Source: Polytrichum commune
Taxonomy: Eukaryota > Streptophyta > Polytrichopsida > Polytrichales > Polytrichaceae
Direction of reading: 5' to 3'
DNA length: 64,000 nucleotides
NCBI GenBank assembly: GCA_950295325.1
Contig: OX485803.1
Location: 1,178,001-1,242,000, forward strand
Part shown: piece by piece, positions 31,836 to 43,800 of the stretch
How positions within the stretch are numbered: position 1 is the stretch's first letter
Layout of the letters: each line of letters starts with the position of its first letter
Program-made: the position numbers and the translations under genes
The notes under the pieces: generated by a model
What the model was told of the DNA's origin: nothing
Seen by the model: the letters and a program-made list of their open reading frames with translations, nothing else
The model's database searches: none

Positions 31836-32419
31836 GGGCCACTTCACACTATGGCCGTCCAAGTCGAGAGGCCATGGGATTGAATGGCCAAACGTTGTTG
31901 AGAGTCCAAAGAAATGGGTTGAAAATAGCCAATAAAATATAGGAAGTGGAGCCTGCAACTGGGCATAGTGTGAAGCCTCCAAAGGCCAAGCCCAAAGTCC
32001 AAACCTTTGGCCATGAACTCCCATGGCCTCTTGACTTGGACGACCATAGTGTGAAGTCTCCAAAGGCCAAGCCCAAAGTCCAAAGGAAGAAGGAACACCA
32101 CACTTTATTCCTTGCCCAAAACAACCCCTCCAATCTAACGGCCAAGATCTTGTTAGTTTTTTAAAAACAAATTATGAAAAAAAACCGATAACCTCTCGAC
32201 CATAGTTTGGGTTCCATTCTTGTCCGACCCAAACTTCTTTCAAGAATTCGTCGCCTTGGTCAAAAAGTACTGCCATGTAGGCATTTTGGAGAACAACGGC
32301 CTTTGGACTTTGGCCTCTAGTGTGAAGGGTCGATAGGCTGAATTCTTGGTTTCTTGCAATCTCATTGGTGGAAAGGAACGGCCTCTCAATCAACCTTCGG
32401 CCATAGTGTGAAGCGGCCC
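31836..32419. mobile_element. PIF/Harbinger-type MITE, 584 bp, TAA target duplication
   Basis: Left GGGCCACTTCACACTATGGC, right (complement) GGGCCGCTTCACACTATGGC; TAA on both sides (31833-31835 and 32420-32422). Inside is a second palindromic pair: GGCCTCTTGACTTGGACGAC near 32028 is the complement of the words near 31855, and CCAAAGGCCAAGCCCAAAGT occurs twice (31979 and 32056). Terminal GGGCC and TAA match the element at 26.2 kb. Confidence 0.85.
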
Positions 32420-32984
32420 TAAGAATCTATCTACATAGTTTACTATCCTCAATCAAAATCATCATGCTACGATTTCGTGGTGGCCTTTTGTATGTTGCGA
32501 CAAGGTACAATACTTTCCAACCGATGATTGAGTGAACTTTAATCTTCATCACAAGTTAGGCCATTTTCTTCATTTTTATTTTAACACCATTCCAAGTTCA
32601 TGCGCCTGTAAGAACATTGATTCTTGTGTAGAGCCACGGGGTTGTTCTTATTACACATATTATCCTAATAAGTGTGTGTTATTTTTGGGGTTACGTGGTG
32701 CAATAACACCTTACTCATGAGTTCAAATTTTACTAACGAAAAGTCAAATAGGTTGTTCGGACAATAAGAAAACATAACTGACTTTGCATGACTAAAATAT
32801 TACATTCTCATTTAATAGTTAGAGCACTACGTAACTCCGAATAGTAACACACACTAATAAGGATAATCGATGTAGTAACATCAACACCTAAATCGGGGCC
32901 AAAGATCCCAAATTCATCTGTTGACGTTAATTTAGTACGAATCAACAATACATTTATAGGGGCAAGGTTTTACTGCACCCCAAG

Positions 32985-33211
32985 TGGTACACAAAATATG
33001 ATATTTAGTGTGACTTACTGTTTGGAGTTACATATTCCTATATCTTTTTACTATTAATGTACTTTTTTTTATCAAGTACATGTGTTAATGTTCTATAGTG
33101 TCGAAACGACCAATTCGACCATGGTTGGTAAAAAATGAGATGCACAATAGACAATTATAGCATTGCGTAATTCCAAATAATAAGTCACACTAAATATCAT
33201 AATTTGTGTAG
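32985..33211. mobile_element. MITE of the TATTTAGTGT family
   Basis: Left AATATGATATTTAGTGTGAC then TTGGAGTTACA; complement of right AATTATGATATTTAGTGTGA then TTGGAATTACGCAATGC. No coding sequence. Confidence 0.65.
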
Positions 33212-34272
33212 TTGTTGGGAAATGAAACCCCAATCTTATGAGCCACGCACCTAATTTAGGGTGAAGTTTTTTGACACCTACCATGAGGGAGGGTAAAACA
33301 CAAAGAACAATTGTACAGTCCAAGGAATCCTAATTCTATGCAAATTGACCTCTAAACCGGTGTCAAAGACCTCAATATGGTTTGGTGGAAGCCATATAAT
33401 ATGAACTTAACCCTAACCAACGTGAGCAACCACAAAGTGGTAAATTTCCAATTAAAGGGCCAAGTCATTAGTTTCCAACCTTCTAATGGAGGTTTTTCCT
33501 ATTGCAAGACGTTTAAGTTAGTTTGCGATGCATCTTTTGACCTTTCAGATTAAGCACAAAACCTAATTTTCTTTTCTATCTCCATTGTTGAGAAAATCAA
33601 AATTTAAGTGCCCAAAATGAAAACTGCATTCTAGGGTTGCTTCAATTATGTGCCTCTTATAACAAATTTTCCTTTGAATCTTCCTGCCTACTAGTGAATA
33701 CATATTATCGTTATCACAAATAAAAATATGGATGAAATTTTATGCTTATAGTATATTAATTTTCAATTTTATCTTTCTTCTATGCAAAAAAATTATAACC
33801 AATCCCAATATGGTCTAATCGATGAAAATTTTGGTTACAACTTCAATATACATTTGTCTTCTTGTGTGGATTTTACTTTGGAATTTACGCTCCTTCAAGT
33901 AAAAAAAAATATATTCATATGCAACGCTTTGACTTTTGGGAAATAGGCCCAAGCATTTAGGGGTTAAGATCAAACTTGAGATGGAGAACTTTGTACCAGA
34001 CCCCCATAGTGAGTGTCATGGATCAAAAACAATTAAGGTATCGACCTATAACGACCTTTGACCTACAATGAGTTCTAACAAATACTTATATGTTTGTTAA
34101 ATGGAAGACAATTGTGCACACACATATAAGAGAAATCTTCTTCAAAGCAGACCTAATGCCATGACAAGTTTGCACACTTCAACCATGTGACATTATATAA
34201 TTCCACTTCTTACATCGCATGGATCCATTTTTTGTGCTTTCTTCCTTTCGCTAAATCTTTACAACGCAGGAG
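33212..34272. other. Intergenic, nothing recognised
   Basis: Strongly AT-rich, no supported gene or repeat. Confidence 0.4.
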
Positions 34273-34830
34273 AGGTGTACACTATTTATGGTATTTAGTG
34301 TCAAATGTGTAATAGTGTCACTAACCCTATTTTGAGGCGTCTACTTGGATACACTGATGATTAACAACTTCGCCATAAGTGTCGCCTCATGATACTTGGC
34401 ATTCAAGTGTGTTTACAAATATCTTGACATGACTATGTTTAATAATGTTATGAGGTGAATGCCTATGTTACAAAATGGTCTACAAGTTGACTAAAATGTA
34501 GACAAATTACACTTGCCATTAGAATGCTCAAGAATATCTACCTCTTGTATCTAAAATGTCAATACATGACACTTGCCATTAGGACTCTCAAAAATATCTT
34601 CCTCTTCCATGGTAAAACTCAAGACTATCATCTAAAGTATCCCAATGTGCTACTCTAAATGTCATAATGTAGATGTCTTCACTTAGAGAAGTTACTTATG
34701 TTGATGAATGGAATCGTATTGGGAATCTAGTGGGCATGACACTTTGAGACCTCTAGACATCTAGTTTATGCCCTTCGCAATAGTATATGTGACACTAAAT
34801 ACCATAAACCATGTAGTACAAGACATTATA
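34273..34830. mobile_element. MITE of the TATTTAGTGT family, about 560 bp
   Basis: The left end has TACACTATTTATGGTATTTA then GTGTCA; the complement of the right end has TACATGGTTTATGGTATTTA then GTGTCAC. The interior carries repeated words (CTCAAGAATATC / CTCAAAAATATC, ACACTTGCCATTAG twice). Confidence 0.65.
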
Positions 34831-35043
34831 TATGGTATTTAGTGTTGCTTACTTTTTGGACTTACGCAATGCTATAACTATTTACTGAGAATGTGGTATT
34901 TAACTAAGTAAAGTCATTTATATTCTAGAATAGTTGAACAACCCACTCAACCTTTGCCAATAGAAATGAAATTCTAGAATAAGAAGCTATTGCATTGCAT
35001 AATTCCAAATAATATGTGACACTCAATACCAAAAATGGTGTAG
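34831..35043. mobile_element. MITE of the TATTTAGTGT family, about 210 bp
   Basis: Left TATATGGTATTTAGTGTTGC then ACTTACGCAATGCTATAAC; complement of right CTACACCATTTTTGGTATTG then AGTGTCAC and AATTATGCAATGCAATAGC. It directly abuts the preceding copy. Confidence 0.7.
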
Positions 35044-35246
35044 TGGGAATGAAACAAGTTCTCATATTAAGAGGTTCATATTATTTATCTCGTGCAAGGG
35101 AACGGATCTACCATTAGCCTTGCGACTTCCTGGACTCTAACATTGATTTAGTTTCAATACGTTTTATGAATATCGTGTTCCTTAGAATTCACATTGTTCA
35201 TATAGGTACAAGTTGTTTCTTGTTTTCTTTGAACAACATATACAAG

Positions 35247-35897
35247 GAACTACACCATTTTACGATATTTAGAGTCACTTACTTTTCAGAGTTACGCAAT
35301 GCTATAACCATTTATTGGTTCTGTCTATAGGACAAAGACTATGCATTGACTTCTATGTTTTAAGAGTAAGTTTCCTAACCACTTTGCGTTCACACCTGAA
35401 CGTTACTCGATCTTGCTATTTTTGGTCCAGTTTATTTAGTGTGGATGTTAACTATAGTTATATATATTTAGTTAATTATAGTTGCTCCCTAAAATGTATT
35501 GAAAGAAATCTAGTTAACTATAGTTATTTGGGCAGTTGTTAATTATTTATTTGTAAAATTTTGGGTGATAAATGAGTAGATTTAGTCCTTGACCCACATT
35601 TGAGAAGAAGGTGCACAAAATCCAAGAAAGGTTTGGTTATAGGTATAATAAATAGCCATGGACTTGCATGAGCAAAGTGAACAACTAGAGTTGCAGTCTT
35701 TCATAGTAAAGGACAGAGCCTCACGATTCTACCGTTTTCTTGTTTGAAATTGCATTGTACCAAGCAAAGTCATTTATGTTCAATAATGTCCCACCAAACA
35801 TGTTTAATCGTTGCTACTAAATATATTCTCAGAGTAAGAATTTTTTGCATGTCGTAATTTCAAATAGTAAGTGACATTATATACTATAAAATAGTGT
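35247..35897. mobile_element. MITE of the TATTTAGTGT family, about 650 bp
   Basis: Left ACTACACCATTTTACGATAT then GAGTCACTTACT and GAGTTACGCAATGC; complement of right ACTACACTATTTTATAGTAT then ATGTCACTTACT and AAATTACGACATGC. The centre has TTAACTATAGTTA-type repeats near 35450-35525. No transposase. Confidence 0.7.
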
Positions 35898-38150
35898 AGT
35901 TTAAGCGAGTCACATATTTGTCATAGTCAAGGGAGCATAGTCTATTGAGAGGCTTATATTAGTCCTCACCACTTTGAAAGCTTATTGTAGTGTAAAGCCT
36001 TCCTATGTCCTCAAAATTGTAGGATATTCTCTCACACAACTTTTGAGTTTTGTATCAAGATAGGCTTTTATTCCCAGTCCCACATAACACTCTTATGAAG
36101 CATAGTGATGTTTATGGAGATTTTAAAATATGAAATATTACAAGTAGATTCTAACTTCCCTAATATCATGTATGTGGCAACCAAAATGCACGTAATATTA
36201 AGGAGGTTTGCAGTGTTAATATGGATGCATGATAATAGAGAATTAGTGTAGCATGTGACATTATGGAATAAGACAAAGTCAACATTGCAATAATGACAAT
36301 AATGACATGATGAAAACATGATGCATGTGAACGTGTGGTTTTAATTTTTTGGAGGATTATTTAAATGTCAAAACCCATTATATTTATAAGGGAAATGTGA
36401 CAACAAGGAGGGAGATTGAAAATGAGCACATCTGTTCCCTAGGGTTTCAGGATATAAGAGAGACAAACATTATAGAGGGTGCCATTATGGAGGTTTAGGG
36501 TGTACTTGAAACAATTTCACAACATGGTATATGCCATTTCAAGCACATCATCACTCAATGCAACTTGATAACCAATTTTCTGCTTGAGGTTGAATAAATA
36601 TCAACAAATTTTGCACATGTCAAAATTTGTTTACAACAATGCAAGTTGGAAATCAAGATTACCTACTGCTTTGAGATGTAAGTAACAATCCAATGGGGGG
36701 TACTTACATGTGAAATGCACTAGGACCAATGAAGTACACCAAGTGCATTCAATATAATCTAAATACCCTAAACACACCTGTCACTACAAGCATATAAGTC
36801 ATGAGCAATTGACTTGCATCGCTAAGAGATTCTCCTATATCACTGGAAAACCTTTAAGTTTATTAGAATGATAGATTAGCATATTTTTGTCATTGATGCA
36901 TGACAATCGCCTCAGACCCATATGTTGGTAGTGTATGTAAATTCCAAGAGAGCATTATGCTTGCAAGTGGATTTTATTTTTCAACGATGTTTGATAGAAA
37001 AAAGAATACAAAGTCACGTAATATGTTGTAACAATTTCTATTGTGCATTCAAGCAAGTGTGACAAGGTAGTATTGCAACTTTACAGAATTGGATTCGAAA
37101 CATGGTTAGCCTTGAATGTCATCTTGAGATTGCATTGTCAAAGTTTATAGTTACCATGAAGACATCCCATGAATTTGACTGGTGGCTAAGTATCCCAATC
37201 CCTAGAGATAACATATTATGCACCTTTCTATCTAAACTCCACCTATGACACTAGGGAATCACGCGACACTCTCGCTTTTGATGGCCATGTGAGCATGGTA
37301 AAAACACATATCTAATGGCTCGCCAAAGCTCTGGAACTGCCCTCACATAGCATTGTAAAGGACACTATCATGGCATCCTTCCAAGACATGTTTGGGGTTG
37401 CAGAGCCTTTGGCACCGCAAACATATATGAAAATTGCTTAAATTTATGAGCAGAATGCCAAGGATAAGCACGGAACAAGGAAAAATGTTGATGACCATAA
37501 GCATGCGCCATTGGCCTTGTTACCACAACCCACTTCACTATATTACACACTCTCGAAAGGCCTCACTAGGGTTGCAACACAGTCAAGAGGTGCAATTATT
37601 CTTGGAGTTGTGCTTAGTTGAAAGTGAGGCACGCTTTGTACAAGAGTGTCCCCCTACAACTCCATTAGAGATAGGTTTGCTTCCATATTTTAAATTATGG
37701 TGCTAGACAATATCAAGTCTTTCAACCAAATGGATCGAGTTTGATGTTAACCAATATCTCACATAGGCCAGTACACCCAACCTAGATGTCCTCCTAACCC
37801 CACATTTTCAAATTGCCTTTCTACTTCCCAAATATTAAATCAGTTTCAATTCATTTCATAGCTTTGTCTTTAAGTACGAAGTTCAAATTCAATTTCCAAT
37901 ACCTATTGTTTTGATGGATTCAAAAACTACCAAAAAGATAATGATTTATTTAGAAAATGTAGAATGTAATTGTAAAGGAACTAGACGTTGACTTTTAGAT
38001 GATGTCATGGTGATGTCATCAACTTCACTAGGGTTTTGGTGAGAGGAAGAGAGACGTCGACGTCGCATAGACTCAATTTTTGAGGCGCCGCTTGCTACCT
38101 TCTTTGAGAGCTCTCAATTTCTTGTTTCTTCATCGTTTTGAGTCAAAAAA
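35898..38150. other. Intergenic, nothing recognised
   Basis: AT-rich DNA; short open stretches only. A word shared with the 25.2 kb foldback (AGTCCCACATAACA) appears near 36076. Confidence 0.4.
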
Positions 38151-38214
38151 TTTGAGGGTTTCGTGTGTATCGTGTTGAATGCTTCTTATGGCTTTGTGGA
38201 GGTTGTATAGAAAG

Positions 38215-39210
38215 ATGAGACCTATTTCATAAGAGAAAGAGCAAAATATTGTAGCCTTGATAGAGAAGGGGAGGAGAAGTAGAGAGATTGCAAAGAATGT
38301 GGGTTTGGCATAATCTACAATTAATAGAATGAGAAAAAGGCTTTCTACGAGTGTAGCATTGTCTAAAGAAGGTCGTCCTAAAGTCCTAACAGAGTGGGAG
38401 AAGCATTATGCTTCACGGCTAGTTACTGTTGGCCGTTTAGAAACTACAACAGAGGCATCAAAAGTGCTTCGAAGAGAGATGGGTGTAAAGATGTGCGACA
38501 ATACCTTGAGGAATGCGTTGAGAGAACAAGGATTGTGCTTTGAGTCGGAAGAACATCAAAGACAGATTTTGCTTTGCCCAAATGCATAAAGATTGGAATG
38601 TGAGTGATTGGGAGTGGGTGGTTTTTAGTGATGAAACTAAAATATGTCGTTTCAATTCAAATGGGAGGACTTGGTGTTGGATAGAGGACATAGACATCAT
38701 CCTTGTGCATGTTGTGAACCAAATTGTGAAGCATGGTAGAGGCTCTATAATGCTTTGGGGTTGTTTGACTTGCAAAGGATTGGGGTCATTGCATAATATA
38801 CAAGGGCACTTGAATGCTAGAGGCTACATTGCAATTTTAGAGCAAGATTTGTGTAGTACATTGCTTGCATTTGGGTTCATTGACAAACTGAAGAAACCAT
38901 TTTTCAACAAGAAAATGATGTTGTGCATACAACCAAGATTGTTCACAAATGGTTTGGGAAGCAACCATTTTGTGTTTTAGAGTGACTTGCACAATCCCAT
39001 GAATTAAATCCTATTGAGCACATATAGGCTTTATTGAAACGACGATTGAACTCATACTCTAGTCCTCCCAATGGTATTCTGCAATTATTGGTTTGAGTGC
39101 AAGAAGTTTGCGACTCTATTAATCTACAAGAGTGTAGAGGATTGCATGCTAGCATGCCTCATCGAATTGCAATTATATTAGTTGCAAAAGGGCAATGGAC
39201 AGATTTTTAA
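38215..39210 (+). pseudogene. Tc1-type (DD34E) transposase, dead copy
   Basis: The reading starts at ATG 38215 and is interrupted by stops (after MRPIS, after KNVGLA), a frameshift near 38545, another near 38890-38910, and stops near the C-terminus. Recognisable parts: helix-turn-helix (EKGRRSREIAKNVG, then STINRMRKRL), a GRP hook (SKEGRPKVLTEWE), first catalytic Asp in WVVFSDETKICRFNSNGR, GRGSIMLWGCLT, then FQQENDVVHTTKIVHKWF where the family has FQQDN-x-(P)-x-HT (second Asp changed to Glu), and LNPIEHI with the catalytic Glu kept. About 330 residues, the usual Tc1 length. I could not see terminal repeats by eye. Confidence 0.8.
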
Positions 39211-39500
39211 GTGTCTTCTACCTTGTAGTGCAAAAACCAAGTCTATGTACATACTTTTCTTCAATATCTTTATCTACTTTATTGTATTTGAAATCATGGT
39301 TTTATCATTACAGTGGTGTGTAGAACTTTGTACTCTACAATATTTGTTCTTGTAGCTTTTGAGTTCGAACACTCTTGTTTCCGGCATTGTCATTTGAAGC
39401 TTCAAGTTCCTTGCATAGACTCACTTTTTGGAATCACTGTACTTCCAACTTGTGTCCAGAAACAACCATCCTTGCACATCACTAGTATAGATAATCAATT
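39211..39500. other. Gap between Tc1 relic and ABI3 3' end
   Basis: AT-rich, no gene seen; the Tc1 element's right end probably lies here. Confidence 0.3.
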
Positions 39501-40448
39501 CTATGATGCATGAAACAATTTAGAACCACCTTAAAACAATGGAAGGAGAGGAGAGGAGAGGAATACATTGAAGAAGGGGTCATATCAGACAATGGAATAC
39601 ACAGTACAATAAGGGCACATGTTCAACCTAACCCTTGTAGTAAACTGAGTAAGTCTAACAATTACAAAACATCGTCATTGACATCGACCGCAGCAGCATC
39701 CAACTAAGTTTAAGGCCCACATTTTCATTCCCGGCCCGGAATGCAACACTTGCCGCCTGTATCACTATGTACTGTAAATCGCCATTGATCACTGATAGGT
39801 TTAGCTACAGAAAGGCCTGCTGAAGATGTGGTTGGAGAAATTTACAGCATCACATTGTTTGTTGGCAGAGGTGGTGTATTCATCATCATCATCATCGGCA
39901 GCAGCAGCAGCAGCAGCACATAACTAAGACCGGATTATTCAAAAATTCCTCCCAATAAATGAAGTGCTAGATATGCATGATGACACATGCACATCCGAGT
40001 ACAAGTCAAGTTTTCAGTATTTGGCAACAAGAATGACTCATCATCAATCAAGTATTCTACAAGAGTCGTGGACTATTTTAAAGGAGTAAGTGACTGCTGA
40101 CTGGTGGCCACTCCCAAGGATTTTGCACACTTTTGGTGGTACAACACATGGAGGTTATTGGATTGCAACGCGCATTCTCCCCAGCCTCGCCTCCCCGGTG
40201 TGAAAGTATTAGGACGACCCATTTGACGTAGAAACCACTTGCATGCCATTTTTGAGGCATGAAAAATGACAACATGCCACCAATTTTTTTTAAGAGCAGA
40301 TTCAAACCCAGAGACCACGTGATCTTCTTTGTTTACCACTCTACTCTCGAAAACGGGAGATTGCACAACTTGTAGGAACAAATTGCTGTCACTTTTACAG
40401 CAATTCTTCTGTCTTTCTTTTCCCTCCTCCACTGTTTCACAAACACCA
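39501..40448 (-). other. Probable 3' UTR / downstream region of ABI3
   Basis: Lies directly after the ABI3 stop codon. It includes a CAT/CAG trinucleotide microsatellite (39878-39918). An overlapping frame through the stop (including ETVEEGKERQKNCC) is probably chance. No clear single polyadenylation site could be chosen. Confidence 0.4.
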
Positions 40449-40877
40449 TCAGCTTGCTGTCTCGGCTTTTGGTACGACTCCCAACACCTGATCCTCACCC
40501 TTGCTTGAATCTGCAATGTCCGAATCTGTTTTTGGCACCACCATGTCATCCAACACAAAATCCAAGTTCAAGCTCGGGAACCGCTCCAAGGGCTCCCAGG
40601 TTCCGTTTGACAATCCTCCTGACCCAGACGAAGAACCCATGCGGTGCATCACTTCTTTGAAGAAGGGATCATCATCATCATGCCCTGTCCATGGAGGCTC
40701 CTCCTTCACCTTCCCACATGTCTCCGGGAGAGCACCCCCATAAAGTCTTTCCGTGATAAAGTTTTCAGCCTTTGGAGTGTTACTCTCCTCTGGGAAAACC
40801 TTTGCCAAGCTGTGTGCGACTTTTGAGTGTGCAACTCCCCCTTCTGACCGCAACTTCTTCTTCTTTCCTCTCAACAC
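40449..40877 (-). CDS. ABI3: ABI3 exon 6: B3 last strand and acidic C-terminus
   Basis: 142 codons then TGA. It begins VLRGKKKKLR, the equivalent of the (Y/F)-(M/V)-(I/L)-RG-x-K motif that closes B3, after acceptor GGGTTAG. The rest is acidic and Ser-rich (TGHDDDDPFFKEVMHRMGSS, LNLDFVLDDMVVPKTDSD), with alternating acidic and bulky hydrophobic residues like an activation segment; this tail is longer than I expect for angiosperm ABI3. Confidence 0.85.
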   Translation of the reverse strand: MLRGKKKKLRSEGGVAHSKVAHSLAKVFPEESNTPKAENFITERLYGGALPETCGKVKEEPPWTGHDDDDPFFKEVMHRMGSSSGSGGLSNGTWEPLERFPSLNLDFVLDDMVVPKTDSDIADSSKGEDQVLGVVPKAETAS

Positions 40878-43800
40878 CTAACCCATTCACAGAATGAAAA
40901 ATAAATAAATAAATAATGTTTTTGGGACAACACGTCTCAGATACTAATACATGAGCTAAACTGTGACATAACATTGAAATCAAATGTGTAAAAAACCTAA
41001 CCCATTAACACAAAAGGAAGAAAAAAAGTATAATCTATTTTTTATTTTTTATTTTTTACAAAAAGAAGAAGTTCAGAACAGCACATCTAACACACTGATA
41101 CAAAGGGTAAGCCGCAACATTAACATTGGAAAGATATATGTAAAACAAAACCTTGGAATGAGAAGTGCTATGGCAATTGCTATGAGTGAAGTAAGAGGAG
41201 TTCGTGAGATTCCAGAGAAGTTTGCTTACAAAGTTTCCCTTTTGACTCCTGTAAAGAATAAGCAGGTCTCCTTCCTCAAGATGATGCAATTTCACAAATT
41301 CCCCTGAACATAGAAATAGCATCTTTGTCAGACTGGAATAAAGATTTGTACTGAAGCAGCACATTATCAAAGAAACCTCAAGGAACTTTAGAAATAGATA
41401 TTGAAAAGTATTGCCCTCCTGTATCATTACCAAATGGTAACTGGACTGGCAAGTACGTTATATTTGTACAACTATTTGCAATATTCACAATAGTTTGATG
41501 AGCACACCTGTGTTCTCCAGTAAGTACATTCTGCTTTTGTTGTTGGGCCAGAACCTATCAGCAAGAAAATAGAAATTCCATTTAGTATAATGCATGTAGG
41601 GAAGAAAGAGGAGACAAAATTTACTAAAACTTAAGTCCTTGGTTCTTCCCCAATATGACATTGCAGAGTATCGAAGACTATAGTTACGGCACATAGGACA
41701 CACGACACAGTTTAAAGGCAACTAACCTTACAGTTAGGTGACCTTCCAACCCCTAAACAATGCACAAGCTGCACGTACGGCATACCTCTTTTAATAAAGT
41801 ACAATCACCTGAAATAGAGTTACAGTAAACAGAAGCCAAGGGCAAGTGACATACAGAACTAGGAACCCGGAAATCACCAAAATGTAATGTGTTCTATAAA
41901 AATACACTCTAAGCTACATACTCGCATAACAATAGGTGCAAACGAATAGCATAGCTTGTCCTATAGATTTCAGTTTGAACCTCAATTGAAATTTACAAAA
42001 GCCACTAATCCTTGCATGTACTGGCCCACTTATAATATCCACTAAGTAGATTGGTAAGAGGCACTTCCATCTCTAATCAAATCTGCTTATATTCACTTCA
42101 GAAAGGAAGTCAGGAGGAACAAAAAGATTCACATACTTGCTATCATACAAATCTCATATCTCAAATAAGGATAATTGCCTAAAAGAAGGAATCTGGAGAA
42201 CCTAGACAAGTGTTTAAACAAATAATACCACCTACCATTCTTTTAATTAGCATCCCCTAGTGTGGCTGAAGTTAGAGGACTATATGGTACAAGTTTGTGA
42301 TCATTCGAGTTGAGAAATTCATCATCAATTCGAATCAATGCATATCCCATGTACAAGTCGAGGTAAATGAACACTGATTCACGAATACCCTCCTATAGGG
42401 TAATCTGATCCGCATGAAATATACATTGCGGGGTGAAGCAAGTGGGGGAAGAGGGATGAGGTTGCGCAATCTACAAATTCCACTGCAATCCTGATAGATG
42501 TTAGAGATGCAGTCCAATTTGATTTCCACACAGCATTCACAAGATCCCAACCGCAGGATTACATGTGAACAGCATGGGTCCTTAACAACTAAGGCTTCAG
42601 TAATCCTAAGATTTTCCTGATTTCCTGGTCAAAGTAGATTCGCACAGATCGGATACATTTCTGATCGACAGCTATTTTCAATATTGCGAAACACAACAAA
42701 TTTGACAAACCAAAGAGGTAAGGACACATTCCCCTGAAAATGATTATTTTACTGAGTTGAAGTTCAATAATAGATCTACCCACCTGTATCTGATACTCCA
42801 GCAAACACCAGTGTCAAAATCCTCCATCTGTAACGAAATACCTTCTCTCACAGCAAGAAACGGCAAATGCATTTCTGCCTCTTTCTGCAACACAAGAAAA
42901 ATCCTCAATTCAGGATAATTCCACAAAAAACCAGCTCCGCAATGAAACCCACATAGATAAGAAACCACCAACATCCTGTTGCCAGACTTGTCCCAAACTC
43001 GCAAACTCACCTTGGGAAGAATGATGCGTCCAAGATTACCCACGTCACTTGGACGCAGCTCTTTTTGCAGCAACGCAGTTAACGAATCCATGTTGAACAC
43101 CTGCACACCAAACATATCATCGTCCTTAGTGATTCAATAACATCAGCAATCCTACATGGCTTGATTCTTCAAACACGAGAGACAAACTGCGCGTCAGGTT
43201 GCTTGCGTAGTTTTTGTGAGTTTTTAAAACACATCTATTTTTATTTCACAATGAGTAAAGAGTGGCAGCGGTGTTAACCTTGCAACTCTGCGTGAGTCAG
43301 AAATCTCACCCATCAGCTTCATCAAGAGTGGCACTGACAAGCTGCCACCACAAAGCGATTCAATGGCATCATCAGACCCAGCGAAGTAAATCTCCTCATA
43401 TTCTCACCCGCAGTAGTGTTATTGTACCCAATTTTCTTGTTATTACAAAAGGAAAGAACAGGGAGTATACCTTTCTGGTGTTGTTCGTCGCGGGATGGTC
43501 ACCTGACGGACCTTGTTGCAACCCCGGTGTGTACATCCCTGTCTTCCTTGGAGCTCCAAGAGACCAATGCCCACTGTCGCAACCAGCTATGGCGCCCCCA
43601 GCGCCCGCCACCGCCGTTGCCAAACCTTGCCCGGCCCCCGCCGCAGCACGGTTCTGGTTAAGCACTGATTGCCTCTGTCGCGCTATCCGGTTCTTGCGAG
43701 CGGCGCGGGTGGTGGCCGCGTGCGAAGGAGCTATGGAGATTTTCCCCTCATTAGTTCCCACCGTGTACACCATCGATGGCTGCTGTTGCAGGCAGTTGAA

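Noticed and set aside
40073-40558. Alternative C-terminal frame of ABI3 reading through the stop
   Set aside because: It is in a different frame from the exon that completes B3, and has no acceptor; likely 3' UTR.
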